A DNA stretch of 37,714 nucleotides from Rhodococcus rhodnii (lineage in GTDB: Bacteria > Actinomycetota > Actinomycetes > Mycobacteriales > Pseudonocardiaceae): contig JOAA01000054.1 of the NCBI GenBank assembly GCA_000720375.1, positions 1-37,714 of the forward strand, given 5' to 3'. The translations under genes and the position numbers were made by a program. Within the stretch, counting starts at the first letter, position 1, and each line of letters starts with the position of its first letter. The notes under the pieces are model-generated. The model saw nothing but the letters and a program-made list of their open reading frames with translations. It had not been told where the DNA came from and ran no database searches. Shown here in pieces: positions 16,144-25,960 of this stretch.

Positions 16144-17604
16144 ATGGACACATCGGTCATTGTCGTGGGAGCCGGTCCCGCCGGGCTCACACTGGCTTGC
16201 GAACTGCGTCTGGCGGGCGTGGACGTCGTTGTCCTGGAAAGACTCACCCGCCCGTCCGGTGAGTCGCGGGGAATCGGATTCACCTTACGTACCATGGAGA
16301 TCTTCGACCAGCGTGGTCTGCTGCCGAGGTTCGGCGACATCCAGACGAGTTCCGCCGGTCATTTCGGTGGTATCCCGTTGGATCTCGGCGTGCTCGGTGC
16401 GACGCACGAGGCGGCTCGCGCGGTCCCGCAGTCGGTCACTGAGTCCGTGTTGGAAGCGCGAGCGGCCGAACTCGGCGCGATCGTCCTACGTGGACACGAA
16501 CTTACCGGTATCGCGTCCGGCACGGACCACGTGACGGCTTATGTCAAGGACCGGCCGAACCTGACTGCGCGTTATCTTGTCGGCTGCGATGGCGGCCGCA
16601 GCACCGTACGCAAACTCGCGGGATTCGACTTCCCCGGCACACCGGCGACGACCGAACTCATGCTGGCCGACATACGCGGCGTCGAACTGGCACCACGGAT
16701 GACGACGCAGCAGGTCAGCGGCGGGATGGTGATGGTCGCCAAGCTGCCGGGCGGAGTGCACCGGATCATCGTCGGAGAACGCGGGGTCCCGCCACAGCGA
16801 CGCACTGGGCCGCCATCCTTCGCCGAAGTCGCCGACGTGTGGAAGCGGCTCACCGACATCGACATCTCGCACGCGCAACCGGTGTGGGTGAGTGCTTTCG
16901 GTGACGCGGCTCGGCTGGTCACCGAGTACCGCCGTGGACGTGTGCTGCTCGCGGGTGACGCCGCGCACGTTCACCTTCCCGCTGGCGGGCAGGGAATGAA
17001 CACCAGCATCCAGGACTCGGTGAACCTCGGCTGGAAGCTCGCTGCCGTGGTGCGCGGCACCGCTCCTGACTCCCTTGTGGACACTTACCATGCCGAGCGG
17101 CACGCTGTCGGCCGGCGTCTGCTGGCCAATACGCGTGCGCAGAGCCTGTTGATCCTCGGCGGTGACGAGGTGGCCCCGCTCCGAGAAGTGCTCACGGAAC
17201 TGGTCGGCCATCCCGCAGTCACGCAGGACCTCGCCGCACGGGCGAGTGGACTGGACATCCGGTACGCGGTGGGCGCGGGCACTCATCCGCTTCTCGGCGC
17301 CCGGATGCCGCAACTCGCGCTGGACTTGCGTGGCCGCCGTACCACGGTTTTCGACCTGTTGCGGCGTGGCCGCGGAGTCCTGCTCGACCTGGAGGACAAC
17401 GCGGTCCTTCGGCGCAGGGCGCAGGACTGGACCGATCGGATCGACGTCGTCACCGCGTCGGCCCGTGACGTCGAGCCCACGAGCCCGCTCATCACGACCG
17501 CGGCGGTGCTGCTGCGACCGGACGGCTACGTCGCCTGGGCCGCGCCAGGCAGCCACCACGACCTGCCGATGGCCCTGGACCGCTGGTTCGGGCCGGCGCA
17601 CTGA
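16144..17604 (+). CDS. FAD-dependent aromatic polyketide hydroxylase (PgaE/UrdE-like)
   Basis: A 486-residue group A flavin monooxygenase. It has the FAD-binding 'GAGPAG' at residues 9-14, the 'LVGCDGGRSTVRKLAGFDF' DG motif, and 'LLAGDAAHVHLPAGGQGMN' with Gly271-Asp272. It ends in the thioredoxin-like C-terminal domain of this family ('VLLRPDGYVAWAA'). First gene of the angucycline E-F-A-B-C-D-L-M cassette, where the E enzyme hydroxylates the tetracyclic intermediate at C-12 and can act at C-12b. By position and sequence this is the E homologue, though exact regiochemistry is inferred. Confidence 0.93.
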   Translation: MDTSVIVVGAGPAGLTLACELRLAGVDVVVLERLTRPSGESRGIGFTLRTMEIFDQRGLLPRFGDIQTSSAGHFGGIPLDLGVLGATHEAARAVPQSVTESVLEARAAELGAIVLRGHELTGIASGTDHVTAYVKDRPNLTARYLVGCDGGRSTVRKLAGFDFPGTPATTELMLADIRGVELAPRMTTQQVSGGMVMVAKLPGGVHRIIVGERGVPPQRRTGPPSFAEVADVWKRLTDIDISHAQPVWVSAFGDAARLVTEYRRGRVLLAGDAAHVHLPAGGQGMNTSIQDSVNLGWKLAAVVRGTAPDSLVDTYHAERHAVGRRLLANTRAQSLLILGGDEVAPLREVLTELVGHPAVTQDLAARASGLDIRYAVGAGTHPLLGARMPQLALDLRGRRTTVFDLLRRGRGVLLDLEDNAVLRRRAQDWTDRIDVVTASARDVEPTSPLITTAAVLLRPDGYVAWAAPGSHHDLPMALDRWFGPAH

Positions 17605-17625
17605 GGGATCTGTTGAAGGGGAACG

Positions 17626-17952
17626 ATGTACAGCACACTGATCGTGGCCAGGATCGCGCCCGGCTCGACCGGCGACGTGGCTGATCTTTTCCGGCAGTTC
17701 GACGACGGCGACATGCCGCACCGGATGGGCACCCGTCGGCGCCAGCTGTTCCACTACCACGGCCTTTACTTCCATCTGCAGGATTTCGACTCGGACAACG
17801 GCGGCGAGCTGATCGAGCAAGCCAAGTCCGACGCGAGGTTCATCAAGATCAGCGAGGACCTGAAGCCGCACATCCAGGCGTACGACCCGCAAACCTGGCG
17901 CTCCCCCGCTGACGCGATGGCCAGCCGCTTCTACTCGTGGACGGCGTCATGA
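17626..17952 (+). CDS. TcmI-family polyketide cyclase (PgaF/UrdF-like)
   Basis: The 108-residue protein has the features of small TcmI-type ferredoxin-fold cyclases: '[18 protein letters not shown]', '[22 protein letters not shown]', '[11 protein letters not shown]', and C-terminal '[14 protein letters not shown]'. It shapes late ring closure of the poly-beta-ketone. AAGGGGA precedes the ATG. It lies 21 bases after the oxygenase, and its stop overlaps the KS-alpha start (ATGA). This is the expected F position in the angucycline cassette. Confidence 0.94.
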   Translation: MYSTLIVARIAPGSTGDVADLFRQFDDGDMPHRMGTRRRQLFHYHGLYFHLQDFDSDNGGELIEQAKSDARFIKISEDLKPHIQAYDPQTWRSPADAMASRFYSWTAS

Positions 17953-19223
17953 CCGAGCAGCGTCGCGTCGTGATCACCGGTATCGGCGTCATCGCGCCGG
18001 GCGGGATCGGCACGAAGGACTTCTGGGAACTGCTCGCCGACGGCCGGACCGCCACCCGGCGGATCTCGATGTTCGACCCGTCCGGCTTCCGTTCCCAGAT
18101 CGCCGCCGAGGTGGACTTCGACGCCGAGCTGATGGGCCTGAGCCCTCAGGAGATCCGGCGGATGGATCGAGCCGCCCAGTTCGCCGTCGTGTCCGCCCGT
18201 GAGGCGATCGCCGACAGCGGGCTGCAGTTCGACACCCTGGATCCGGAAAGAACCGGCGTCACCATCGGCAGCGCGGTCGGTGCGACCATGGGGCTGGACC
18301 AGGAATACCGCACGGTCAGCGACGGCGGGCGACTGGATCTCGTCGATCACACCTACGCGGTTCCGCATTTGTACAACTACCTGGTACCCAGCTCGTTCGC
18401 GGCGGAGGTGGCGTGGGCGGTCGGCGCGGAAGGCCCGAGCACGGTGGTGTCCACCGGTTGTACTTCCGGCCTTGACGCAGTGGGCCACGCTGCCGAGGTC
18501 CTCCGCGAAGGGTCCGCCGACGTGATGATCGCGGGAGCGACCGACGCGCCGATCTCTCCCATCACGGTGGCCTGTTTCGACGCGATCAAAGCCACCACGG
18601 CGCGCAACGACGATCCAGCGCACGCGTCACGTCCGTTCGACGCCAGCCGCAACGGTTTCGTCCTCGGCGAGGGAGCTGCGGTGTTCGTCCTCGAAGAGCT
18701 GTCGAGTGCGCGGCGCCGTGGTGCGCGGATCTACGCCGAAGTAGCCGGGCACGCGACACGCTCGAACGCCTTCCACATGACGGGTTTACGTCCCGACGGC
18801 AAGGAAATGGCCGAGGCCATCCGCGTCGTCCTTGACGACGCCAAGATCGGTGGCACCCAAGTCGACTACATCAACGCACACGGCTCAGGCACCAAACAGA
18901 ACGACCGCCATGAGACTGCCGCTTTCAAGCGCAGCCTCGGCGAACACGCCTATCGGACACCGGTGAGCTCGATCAAGTCGATGGTCGGTCATTCGCTCGG
19001 CGCGATCGGGTCGATCGAGATCGCCGCATCCGCACTCGCGCTGGTCAACAACGTGGTGCCACCGACTGCGAACCTGCACAACCCGGACCCCGAATGCGAC
19101 CTCGACTACGTTCCCGTGACGGCACGCGACCACAAGATCGATGTCGTGCTGTCTGTGGGCAGCGGCTTCGGTGGGTTCCAGAGCGCCGTCGTGCTGGCCG
19201 ATCCATTCCGGCGGGCGGCATGA
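17949..19223 (+). CDS. Type II PKS ketosynthase alpha (KS-alpha)
   Basis: A 424-residue thiolase-fold ketosynthase with nucleophile Cys171 in '[12 protein letters not shown]', the first histidine in '[16 protein letters not shown]' and the second in '[12 protein letters not shown]'. It condenses malonyl-ACP units as a heterodimer with KS-beta. The ATG at 17,949 overlaps the cyclase stop and is the correct start; an upstream GTG at 17,937 lies inside the cyclase gene. KS-beta follows with ATGA overlap, which couples translation at equal dose. Confidence 0.98.
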   Translation: MTEQRRVVITGIGVIAPGGIGTKDFWELLADGRTATRRISMFDPSGFRSQIAAEVDFDAELMGLSPQEIRRMDRAAQFAVVSAREAIADSGLQFDTLDPERTGVTIGSAVGATMGLDQEYRTVSDGGRLDLVDHTYAVPHLYNYLVPSSFAAEVAWAVGAEGPSTVVSTGCTSGLDAVGHAAEVLREGSADVMIAGATDAPISPITVACFDAIKATTARNDDPAHASRPFDASRNGFVLGEGAAVFVLEELSSARRRGARIYAEVAGHATRSNAFHMTGLRPDGKEMAEAIRVVLDDAKIGGTQVDYINAHGSGTKQNDRHETAAFKRSLGEHAYRTPVSSIKSMVGHSLGAIGSIEIAASALALVNNVVPPTANLHNPDPECDLDYVPVTARDHKIDVVLSVGSGFGGFQSAVVLADPFRRAA

Positions 19224-20431
19224 CAACAACGGTCGTCACCGGGCTGGGCGTGGCCGCGCCGACCGGCCTCGGCGTCGAGGAGTACTGGCGCGCCACCCTT
19301 GCCGGGCAGTCCGGGATCCGCCGGATCACCCGGTTCGATCCGTCGCCGTACCCGTCGAAGCTGGCAGGCGAGATCGTCGGGTTCGCCGCCGACGAGCACC
19401 TGCCGAGCAGGCTCCTGCCGCAGACCGACCGGATGACCCGGATCGCGCTGGTGAGTGCGGACTGGGCCTTCGCCGACGCCGGTGTCCGACCGGATGAACT
19501 CGCCGAGTACTCCGCCGGAGTGATCACGGCGAGCCATTCCGGCGGGTTCGAGTTCGGTCAGAACGAGCTGAAGGCGCTGTGGAGCAAAGGCGGCCAGTAC
19601 GTCAGCGCCTACCAGTCGTTCGCCTGGTTCTACGCCGTCAACAGCGGCCAGATCTCCATTCGCAACGGCCTGCGCGGGCCAAGCAGCGTGGTGGTCAGCG
19701 ATCAGGCCGGTGGGCTGGACGCGGTGGCGCAGGCTCGACGGCAGATCAGGAAGGGCACCCGGCTGGTGGTCACAGGAGCCGTCGACGCCTCCATCTGTTC
19801 GTGGGGCTGGGTCGCTCAGCTGGCAGGCGGACGACTCAGCTCCGCCGACGATCCAGGCAGCGCCTACTTGCCGTTCGACATAAGGGCTCGCGGACACGTC
19901 CCCGGCGAGGGCGGTGCGTTGCTGGTACTGGAGGACGCCACACACGCCCGGGACCGCGGAGCACCGCGGATCTACGGCGAGATCGCCGGTTATGCGTCCA
20001 CAATGGATCCGCGGCCGGGCAGTGGCCGCCCGTCCGGTTTGCGAAGGGCGATCGAGGTCGCGTTGGCCGACGCCGGCATGACCGCCGAGGAAGTCGACGT
20101 CGTCTTCACTGACGCGGCCGCTCTACCGGATCTGGACAAGGCCGAGGCAGCCGCCATCGCCGAGGTGTTCGGCCCGTACGGAGTCGCTGTAACCGCACCG
20201 AAGACAGCGACTGGCCGACTGTACTCCGGTGCGGCGCCGTTGGATCTGGCCACGGCGTTCCTCGCTCTGCGCGACGGCGTGATCCCGCCGACGATCGGCA
20301 GTTCCGCCGCCGAGGACTACCAACTCGACCTCGTCACCGAGCCACGACCGGCGAACCTACGCGCGGCGATGGTGCTGGCGAGGGGCGTCGGCGGCTTCAA
20401 CTCCGCGATGGTCGTACGCCCGCACAAGTAA
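19220..20431 (+). CDS. Type II PKS chain-length factor (KS-beta)
   Basis: The 403-residue partner of KS-alpha. The active-site cysteine is replaced by Gln162 in '[12 protein letters not shown]', the hallmark of chain-length factors, which decarboxylate malonyl-ACP to start the chain and set its length. The start is the ATGA overlap at 19,220. Homologous cassettes make decaketides, so a C20 chain is expected here. This rests on synteny, since no gating residue was examined. No KSIII or acyltransferase starter gene is present, consistent with an acetate starter. Confidence 0.97.
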   Translation: MTTTVVTGLGVAAPTGLGVEEYWRATLAGQSGIRRITRFDPSPYPSKLAGEIVGFAADEHLPSRLLPQTDRMTRIALVSADWAFADAGVRPDELAEYSAGVITASHSGGFEFGQNELKALWSKGGQYVSAYQSFAWFYAVNSGQISIRNGLRGPSSVVVSDQAGGLDAVAQARRQIRKGTRLVVTGAVDASICSWGWVAQLAGGRLSSADDPGSAYLPFDIRARGHVPGEGGALLVLEDATHARDRGAPRIYGEIAGYASTMDPRPGSGRPSGLRRAIEVALADAGMTAEEVDVVFTDAAALPDLDKAEAAAIAEVFGPYGVAVTAPKTATGRLYSGAAPLDLATAFLALRDGVIPPTIGSSAAEDYQLDLVTEPRPANLRAAMVLARGVGGFNSAMVVRPHK

Positions 20432-20443
20432 AGGAAGAAGATC

Positions 20444-20689
20444 ATGTCCACTTTGTTCACTCTCGAAGACCTCAAACGCATCCTGCGCGAAGGATCCGGC
20501 GAAACCGGCGGTCTCGACGGCGACATCCTCGACGTCGAGTTCGAGGCCCTCGGCTATGAATCGCTGGCGTTGTTGGAGACCACCGGCCGGATCGAGCGCG
20601 AACTCGGCCTGAAGCTCGACGAGGACTCGGTGGCGGCCGCGAACACGCCGCGTGCCCTCGTCGAACTCGTCAACGCTCATCAGCGCTGA
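20444..20689 (+). CDS. Type II PKS acyl carrier protein
   Basis: An 81-residue carrier protein with the phosphopantetheine serine at Ser40 in 'LGYESLALLETT'. The common D-S-L is here E-S-L, a conservative but uncommon change. The start has GGAAGAAG just before it. It lies 12 bases after KS-beta and 12 before the ketoreductase, the standard A-B-C-D order. No phosphopantetheinyl transferase is encoded in the window, so one elsewhere must activate it. Confidence 0.96.
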   Translation: MSTLFTLEDLKRILREGSGETGGLDGDILDVEFEALGYESLALLETTGRIERELGLKLDEDSVAAANTPRALVELVNAHQR

Positions 20690-20701
20690 ACAGGAGTACT
20701 C

Positions 20702-21484
20702 ATGACACAGAACACGAAAGTAGCGTTCGTCACCGGCGGCACCAGCGGCATCGGCCTCGCCTCCGTCCGGCTACTGGCTGAACAGGGACATCAGGTCTTC
20801 CTGTGCGCCCGGGACGAGCAAGCCGTGGCACGCACCGTCAAGGAGTTGCAAAATGCGGGCCTCGACGTCGACGGCACCACGGCCGACGTTCGCTCCCGCG
20901 ACAGCGTCGCCACAGCGGTACGCGCCGCTGTCGATCGGTTCGGCACCATCGACGTGCTGGTGAACAACGCAGGCCGCAGTGGCGGCGGAGTGACCGCGGA
21001 GATCGCCGACGAGCTGTGGTACGACGTGATCGCGACGAACCTGCACAGCGTGTTCCTCGTGACACGGGAAGTGCTTGGCCCGGGCGGTATGCGAGCCAAG
21101 GGTCGCGGCCGGATCATCAACATCGCCTCGACCGCGGGCAAACAAGGCGTGGTGCTCGGCGCACCCTATTCGGCTTCCAAACACGGGGTCGTCGGATTCA
21201 CCAAGGCGTTGGGCAACGAACTTGGCCCGACGGGGATCACCGTGAACGCGGTCTGCCCCGGATACGTGGAAACGCCCATGGCCCAACGAGTCCGTGCCGG
21301 CTATGCCCAGGTTTGGGACACCAGCGAGGACGCCGTGCTGGAGAAGTTCCAGGCGAAGATCCCGCTCGGTCGCTACTCGACGCCCGAGGAGGTCGCCGGG
21401 CTGGTCGGGTACCTGGCCTCGGACGTCGCTGCTTCGATCACCTCGCAGGCACTCAACGTCTGCGGCGGCCTCGGCAACTTCTGA
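20702..21484 (+). CDS. Polyketide C-9 ketoreductase (ActIII/PgaD-like SDR)
   Basis: A 260-residue SDR with NADPH motif 'TGGTSGIG' (residues 11-18), NNAG, and an intact catalytic set Ser143, Tyr156, Lys160 ('YSASK'). The signature 'AVCPGYVETPMAQRVRAGYA' is characteristic of type II PKS ketoreductases such as ActIII. It reduces the C-9 ketone of the nascent chain, setting first-ring folding. It sits between ACP and aromatase, as in all angucycline cassettes. Confidence 0.96.
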   Translation: MTQNTKVAFVTGGTSGIGLASVRLLAEQGHQVFLCARDEQAVARTVKELQNAGLDVDGTTADVRSRDSVATAVRAAVDRFGTIDVLVNNAGRSGGGVTAEIADELWYDVIATNLHSVFLVTREVLGPGGMRAKGRGRIINIASTAGKQGVVLGAPYSASKHGVVGFTKALGNELGPTGITVNAVCPGYVETPMAQRVRAGYAQVWDTSEDAVLEKFQAKIPLGRYSTPEEVAGLVGYLASDVAASITSQALNVCGGLGNF

Positions 21485-21509
21485 ACCTCCGGACAGCCAA
21501 GGAGCACAC

Positions 21510-22448
21510 ATGAGCGAGCGTACGGTCGAGCACGCGATCACAGTGGACGCACCCGCGGCCGAGGTGTACCGACTGCTGGCTGAAGTCGAGAACTGGCCAC
21601 GGTTGTTCCCACCGTCGGTCTACGTCGACTGCATCGAACGCGACGGCAACAGCGAGCGGATCCGAATCTGGGCGACAGCCAACGGGGAGGCCAAGAACTG
21701 GACCTCCCGGCGGGTGCTGGACCCAGACGCGCTGCGAATCACCTTCCAGCAAGAGGTTTCCGCACCGCCGGTCGCCCAGATGAGCGGCACGTGGGTCATC
21801 GAAGCACGCGGACCACAGCAGACCCACCTGCGACTGCTGCACAGCTATCGGGCGATCGACGACGATCCCGAAGGACTCGCCTGGATCGAGAAGGCGGTCG
21901 ACGAGAACAGCCGAGCCGAGCTTCCCGGTCTCAAAGCCGCGGTGGAACTGGCCACCCAGACCTCGGAGCTGACGCTCTCGTTCGTCGATTCGGTTCAGGT
22001 CAACGGGTCCGCCAAGGACGCGTACGACTTCATCAACGAAGCGAACCTATGGTCCGAACGTCTGCCGCACGTGCCATCCGTCCAGCTGATCGAGACCACT
22101 CCAGGACTACAGGTGCTGCGCATGCAGACGCTGACCAAGGATGGCTCCACCCACACCACCGAGTCGGTGCGTGTCTGCTTCCCACACCGCCGTATCGCCT
22201 ACAAACAGACGACGTTGCCCGCGTTGATGGATCTGCACACCGGGTACTGGCAGTTCGACGAGAACGCCGATGGGACAACAACCGCCTCCTCTCAACACAC
22301 GGTGATCATCAAAGCCGAGAACATCCCGAGGATCCTCGGTCCGGACGCGGGCATCCCCGAGGCAAGGGCATTCATCCGCGACGCACTCGGCAACAACAGC
22401 CGTACCACGCTCACACACGCGAAGGACTACGCGGAAGCGCGGCGCTGA
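21510..22448 (+). CDS. Didomain aromatase/cyclase (PgaL/UrdL-like)
   Basis: The 312-residue protein has two START/Bet v1-like domains. The N-terminal one is about residues 1-150 ('HAITVDAPAAEVYRLLAEVE', 'WPRLFPPSVYVDC'). The C-terminal one is about residues 160-300 ('SVQVNGSAKDAYDFINEANL', 'WSERLPHVPSVQLIE'). Such didomain ARO/CYC proteins close and dehydrate the first ring of reduced decaketides. The start at 21,510 is fixed by AAGGAG five bases before it. It follows the ketoreductase by 25 bases. Confidence 0.95.
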   Translation: MSERTVEHAITVDAPAAEVYRLLAEVENWPRLFPPSVYVDCIERDGNSERIRIWATANGEAKNWTSRRVLDPDALRITFQQEVSAPPVAQMSGTWVIEARGPQQTHLRLLHSYRAIDDDPEGLAWIEKAVDENSRAELPGLKAAVELATQTSELTLSFVDSVQVNGSAKDAYDFINEANLWSERLPHVPSVQLIETTPGLQVLRMQTLTKDGSTHTTESVRVCFPHRRIAYKQTTLPALMDLHTGYWQFDENADGTTTASSQHTVIIKAENIPRILGPDAGIPEARAFIRDALGNNSRTTLTHAKDYAEARR

Positions 22449-22451
22449 GCC

Positions 22452-24392
22452 ATGTCTTCGGACACGGATGTGATCGTCGTCGGCGGCGGGCCCGCGGGGC
22501 TCCTGCTGGCCGGCGATCTCGGCGCCGCGGGCATCCGCGTCACAGTTGTCGAGCAACTGCACGTGCCTTCCACGGAGTCGCGAGCGTCCACTGTGCACAC
22601 ACGCACGATGGACCTGCTCGCCGAGCGGGGTGTCCTGGACAAGCTGGGGCATGTGCCCAACGGCGGCCGTGGCCACTTCGGCGGCGTCAGCCTCGATCTC
22701 ACCGCCGCCGACCCCAGCCATCCCTTCGCAGGCCAGTGGAAATGCCCACAGACACGACTGGAAGTGGCGCTCGCCGACCGTGCGATCGAACTCGGAGCAC
22801 GGCTCCGGCGAGGACACGTGCTTACCGGGCTCGTCGACTGTGGGGGACACATCGAGGCCACGACACGTACCGAGGACGGCGTGAGCCGTCAGTTCACCGG
22901 CGCGTACCTGATCGGCTGCGACGGGGAACAGAGCACGGTCCGAGATCTGGCCGGGTTCCGGTTCGCCGGCACGGACGCCACCAAAGAGATGCTGCGTGCG
23001 GACGTCGCTGGGATCGACATCCCCAACCGGCGGTTCGAACGGCTGGAGCACGGACTCGCCACGGCCGCGCGGTGGCCTGACGGCAGCACTCGAGTGATGG
23101 TGCACAGCTACGGCGCCACACCAGGCGACCGCACCACTGACCCAACTTTCGACGAGGTCGTTGCTGCATGGGAGAAGGTCACCGGTGAGCACATCGGGCA
23201 CGGCACTGCCCTGTGGCTCAACGCGTTCGACAATACGACGCGTCACGTCACCGAATACCGGCGTGGCCGGGTGTTGCTCGCAGGCGATGCCGCACATCGG
23301 CAGATGCCGGTAGGTGGCCAGGCACTCAACATCGCACTGCAGGACGCCGCCGCGCTCGGCGGCAAGCTGGTCGGGCGGATCACCGGCGAAGGCGGCGATG
23401 AACTGCTCGACGACTACCACCGGGAACGGCATCCCGTCGTCAGCCGAGCGCTGACCAACATCCAGGCGCAGACGCTGCTTCTGCTCGGCGGACCAGAGGT
23501 GGACCCGGTCAGGGACCTGTTCGCTGACCTGATGCGCTTCCCGGCCGTCCGCACGCACCTGGCCCAGATGATCAGCGGCTCGACCGTATCGACGTCATCC
23601 ACCGAGACCAAGGAGACAACCGGAATGGGCAGGCTCACGGGGAAGACCGCACTGGTCACCGGATCCAGCCGGGGTATCGGCCGGGCCACCGCGCTGCGAC
23701 TGGCCGAAGAGGGCGCACTCGTCGCCGTGCACTACGCGACGAACGAGGACGCCGCACGGGAAACCGTGACACTGATCGAGAAGGGCGGTGGCCGGGCTTT
23801 CACCGTGCAAGCCGAACTCGGTGTGCCCGGAGACGTGCACGAACTGTTCCTCGGCCTGGAGCGGGGACTCAAGGAACGCATCGGAGACACGACGTTGGAC
23901 ATCGTCGTCAACAACGCCGGCGCGACGACACCGACGGGCGTGGCCCCTGAGGACGTCACACCTGAAGAGTTCGATCGGCTCTTCGCGGTGAACGCCAAGG
24001 CGCCGTTCTTCATCGTTCAGCGGGCACTCGACCTGCTGCGCGACGGCGGACGGATCATCAACGTCTCCTCCGGTCTCACTCGATTCGCCAATCCGGAGCA
24101 AGTGGCGTACTCCATGACCAAGGGGGCGCTCGAGCAGATCACGCTCCACTTCGCACGCCACCTCGCATCGCGCGGCATCACCGTCAACACCGTCGCACCT
24201 GGGATCACCAACAACGGAGGCCCGATCTTCGACATCCCGGAAGCGGTCGAGCAGATGGCGCAACTGTCGGCGTTCAAGCGGGTCGGCGAGGCCAACGACG
24301 TCGCGGACGTGGTCACGTTCCTGGCCACGGACGATGCTCGCTGGATCACCGGCGCGTTCATCGACGCCAGTGGCGGGACGCTGCTCGGATGA
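22452..24392 (+). CDS. FAD-oxygenase / SDR-reductase fusion (PgaM/UrdM-like)
   Basis: A 646-residue bifunctional protein. Residues 1 to about 385 are a flavin monooxygenase ('GGGPAG' at 11-16, 'GCDGEQSTVRDLAGFRF', 'GDAAH' at 278-282) without the C-terminal thioredoxin-like domain of PgaE. Residues 392-646 are a complete SDR: 'TGSSRGIG', Tyr553 and Lys557 in 'YSMTK', 'TVAPGITNNGG'. In PgaM and UrdM this fusion performs late oxygenation or dehydration and ketoreduction of the angucyclinone. An internal ribosome site and ATG (23,625) lie exactly at the domain border. The carboxyltransferase gene overlaps by ATGA. Confidence 0.95.
   Translation: MSSDTDVIVVGGGPAGLLLAGDLGAAGIRVTVVEQLHVPSTESRASTVHTRTMDLLAERGVLDKLGHVPNGGRGHFGGVSLDLTAADPSHPFAGQWKCPQTRLEVALADRAIELGARLRRGHVLTGLVDCGGHIEATTRTEDGVSRQFTGAYLIGCDGEQSTVRDLAGFRFAGTDATKEMLRADVAGIDIPNRRFERLEHGLATAARWPDGSTRVMVHSYGATPGDRTTDPTFDEVVAAWEKVTGEHIGHGTALWLNAFDNTTRHVTEYRRGRVLLAGDAAHRQMPVGGQALNIALQDAAALGGKLVGRITGEGGDELLDDYHRERHPVVSRALTNIQAQTLLLLGGPEVDPVRDLFADLMRFPAVRTHLAQMISGSTVSTSSTETKETTGMGRLTGKTALVTGSSRGIGRATALRLAEEGALVAVHYATNEDAARETVTLIEKGGGRAFTVQAELGVPGDVHELFLGLERGLKERIGDTTLDIVVNNAGATTPTGVAPEDVTPEEFDRLFAVNAKAPFFIVQRALDLLRDGGRIINVSSGLTRFANPEQVAYSMTKGALEQITLHFARHLASRGITVNTVAPGITNNGGPIFDIPEAVEQMAQLSAFKRVGEANDVADVVTFLATDDARWITGAFIDASGGTLLG
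23610..23627 (+). promoter_or_regulatory. Internal ribosome binding site and start for a free SDR domain
   Basis: AAGGAG at 23,610-23,615 is followed after 9 bases by an in-frame ATG (23,625), codon 392 of the fusion gene, immediately before the SDR domain. This is a better translation signal than that of the gene itself at 22,452, which has no clear Shine-Dalgarno. It predicts a separate 255-residue reductase made alongside the fusion, as reported for PgaM. Confidence 0.75.
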
Positions 24393-25960
24393 CCGCGATC
24401 GGAGAACCGGCCACGTTCACCGATCGGCTCGCCGAGCTGGCCGAGCTGAAGGAGCGCGCCAAGCTGGGGCCGGATCCGCGAGCCACTGAACGCCAGCACG
24501 CCAAGGGCAAGCTCACCGCGCGGCAACGCATCGCGCTACTGCTTGACCCCGGTACGTTCACCGAAGTCGAGCCGTTGCGGCGGCATCGTGCCACCGGTTT
24601 CGGCCTGGAGGCACGGCGTCCGTACACCGACGGCGTAGTCACCGGCTGGGGTCTCGTCGACGGGCGCACAGTGTTCGTCTACGCACACGATTTCAGGATC
24701 TTCGGTGGTGCGCTCGGTGAAGCACACGCAGAGAAGATTCACAAGATCATGGACATGGCCATCACGGCAGGCGCTCCGCTGGTGTCGCTCAACGACGGTG
24801 CCGGAGCCCGAATCCAGGAAGGCGTGTCCGCGCTGGCCGGCTACGGCGGGATCTTCCAGCGCAACACGAAGGCTTCCGGCGTGATCCCGCAGATCAGCGT
24901 GATGCTTGGGCCGTGCGCGGGTGGCGCCGCCTACTCCCCCGCACTGACCGATTTCGTCTTCGCGGTCCGTGACATCTCGCAGATGTTCATTACCGGACCG
25001 GACGTCGTCCGCGCGGTGACCGGCGAGGAGATCACCCACAACGGCCTTGGCGGCGCTGACATCCACGGTGAACTGTCCGGCGTGGCGCACTTCGTGTACG
25101 ACGACGAAGAGTCTTGCCTCGCCGACGTGCGGTTCCTGCTGTCTCTGCTGCCATCGAACAACCGGGAGCTCCCGCCCCGGACAAGTACCGGCGACTCCGC
25201 GGATCGACAGAGCGAGGCGCTGTTGGATCTCGTACCGCTGGACGCGAACCGGTCGTATGACATCCGCGACGTCCTCAATGAGATCGCCGATGATGGTGAT
25301 TTCTTCGAAGTGCACGGCCACTGGGCACGCAACCTGGTGTGTGCCTTCACCCGGCTGGACGGACAGGTTGTCGGAGTGGTCGCCAGCCAGCCGAGAGCGT
25401 TGGCGGGCGTACTTGACATCAACGCGAGCGAAAAGGGCGCCAGGTTCGTCCAGTTCTGCGACGCGTTCAACATCCCGCTGCTGACACTGGTCGACGTGCC
25501 AGGCTTCCTGCCTGGCGTCGACCAGGAGCATCGGGGCATCATCCGGCACGGCGCGAAACTGCTCTATGCCTACTGCAATGCGACTGTCCCACGGATCTCC
25601 ATTGTGTTGCGCAAGGCGTACGGCGGCGCGTACATCGTGATGGACTCGCTGTCGATAGGCGCAGACCTCGCTTTGGCCTGGCCCACCAACGAAATCGCGG
25701 TGATGGGCGCGGAGGCCGCAGCCGACGTCATCTTCCGCCGGGAGATCGCCGCGGACGCCGATCCGCACAGTATGCGTGACCAGAAAATCAAGGAGTACCG
25801 GGAGGAACTCGTGCACCCGTACTACGCCGCCGAGCGCGGGCTCGTCGACGACGTCATTGACCCGAGAGATACCAGAAGCACACTGATCCGGGCGTTCACC
25901 ATGTTGCAGCGCAAGGATGCCAGCCTGCCGCGCCGCAAGCACGGGAATCCGCCGCAATGA
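24389..25960 (+). CDS. Acyl-CoA carboxylase carboxyltransferase beta subunit
   Basis: The 523-residue carboxyltransferase has both crotonase-fold halves: 'GPCAGGAAYSPALTDFVF' in the first and 'LTLVDVPGFLPGVDQEHRG' and 'RKAYGGAYIVMDS' in the second. The key specificity position is Ile416 in 'GGAYIVM'. In the Streptomyces enzymes, Ile here favours acetyl- plus propionyl-CoA use and Asp favours propionyl-CoA, so malonyl-CoA formation is predicted. It is ATGA-coupled to the fusion gene before it and the epsilon gene after it, and pairs with the alpha subunit at 14,369. Confidence 0.95.
   Translation: MTAIGEPATFTDRLAELAELKERAKLGPDPRATERQHAKGKLTARQRIALLLDPGTFTEVEPLRRHRATGFGLEARRPYTDGVVTGWGLVDGRTVFVYAHDFRIFGGALGEAHAEKIHKIMDMAITAGAPLVSLNDGAGARIQEGVSALAGYGGIFQRNTKASGVIPQISVMLGPCAGGAAYSPALTDFVFAVRDISQMFITGPDVVRAVTGEEITHNGLGGADIHGELSGVAHFVYDDEESCLADVRFLLSLLPSNNRELPPRTSTGDSADRQSEALLDLVPLDANRSYDIRDVLNEIADDGDFFEVHGHWARNLVCAFTRLDGQVVGVVASQPRALAGVLDINASEKGARFVQFCDAFNIPLLTLVDVPGFLPGVDQEHRGIIRHGAKLLYAYCNATVPRISIVLRKAYGGAYIVMDSLSIGADLALAWPTNEIAVMGAEAAADVIFRREIAADADPHSMRDQKIKEYREELVHPYYAAERGLVDDVIDPRDTRSTLIRAFTMLQRKDASLPRRKHGNPPQ

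Noticed and set aside
17937..17948. Upstream GTG start for KS-alpha
   Set aside because: It lies inside the cyclase gene; the ATGA overlap at 17,949 is the normal type II PKS arrangement.
22107..23558. Long minus-strand open frame (483 codons)
   Set aside because: Antisense shadow of the aromatase/cyclase and fusion oxygenase genes.
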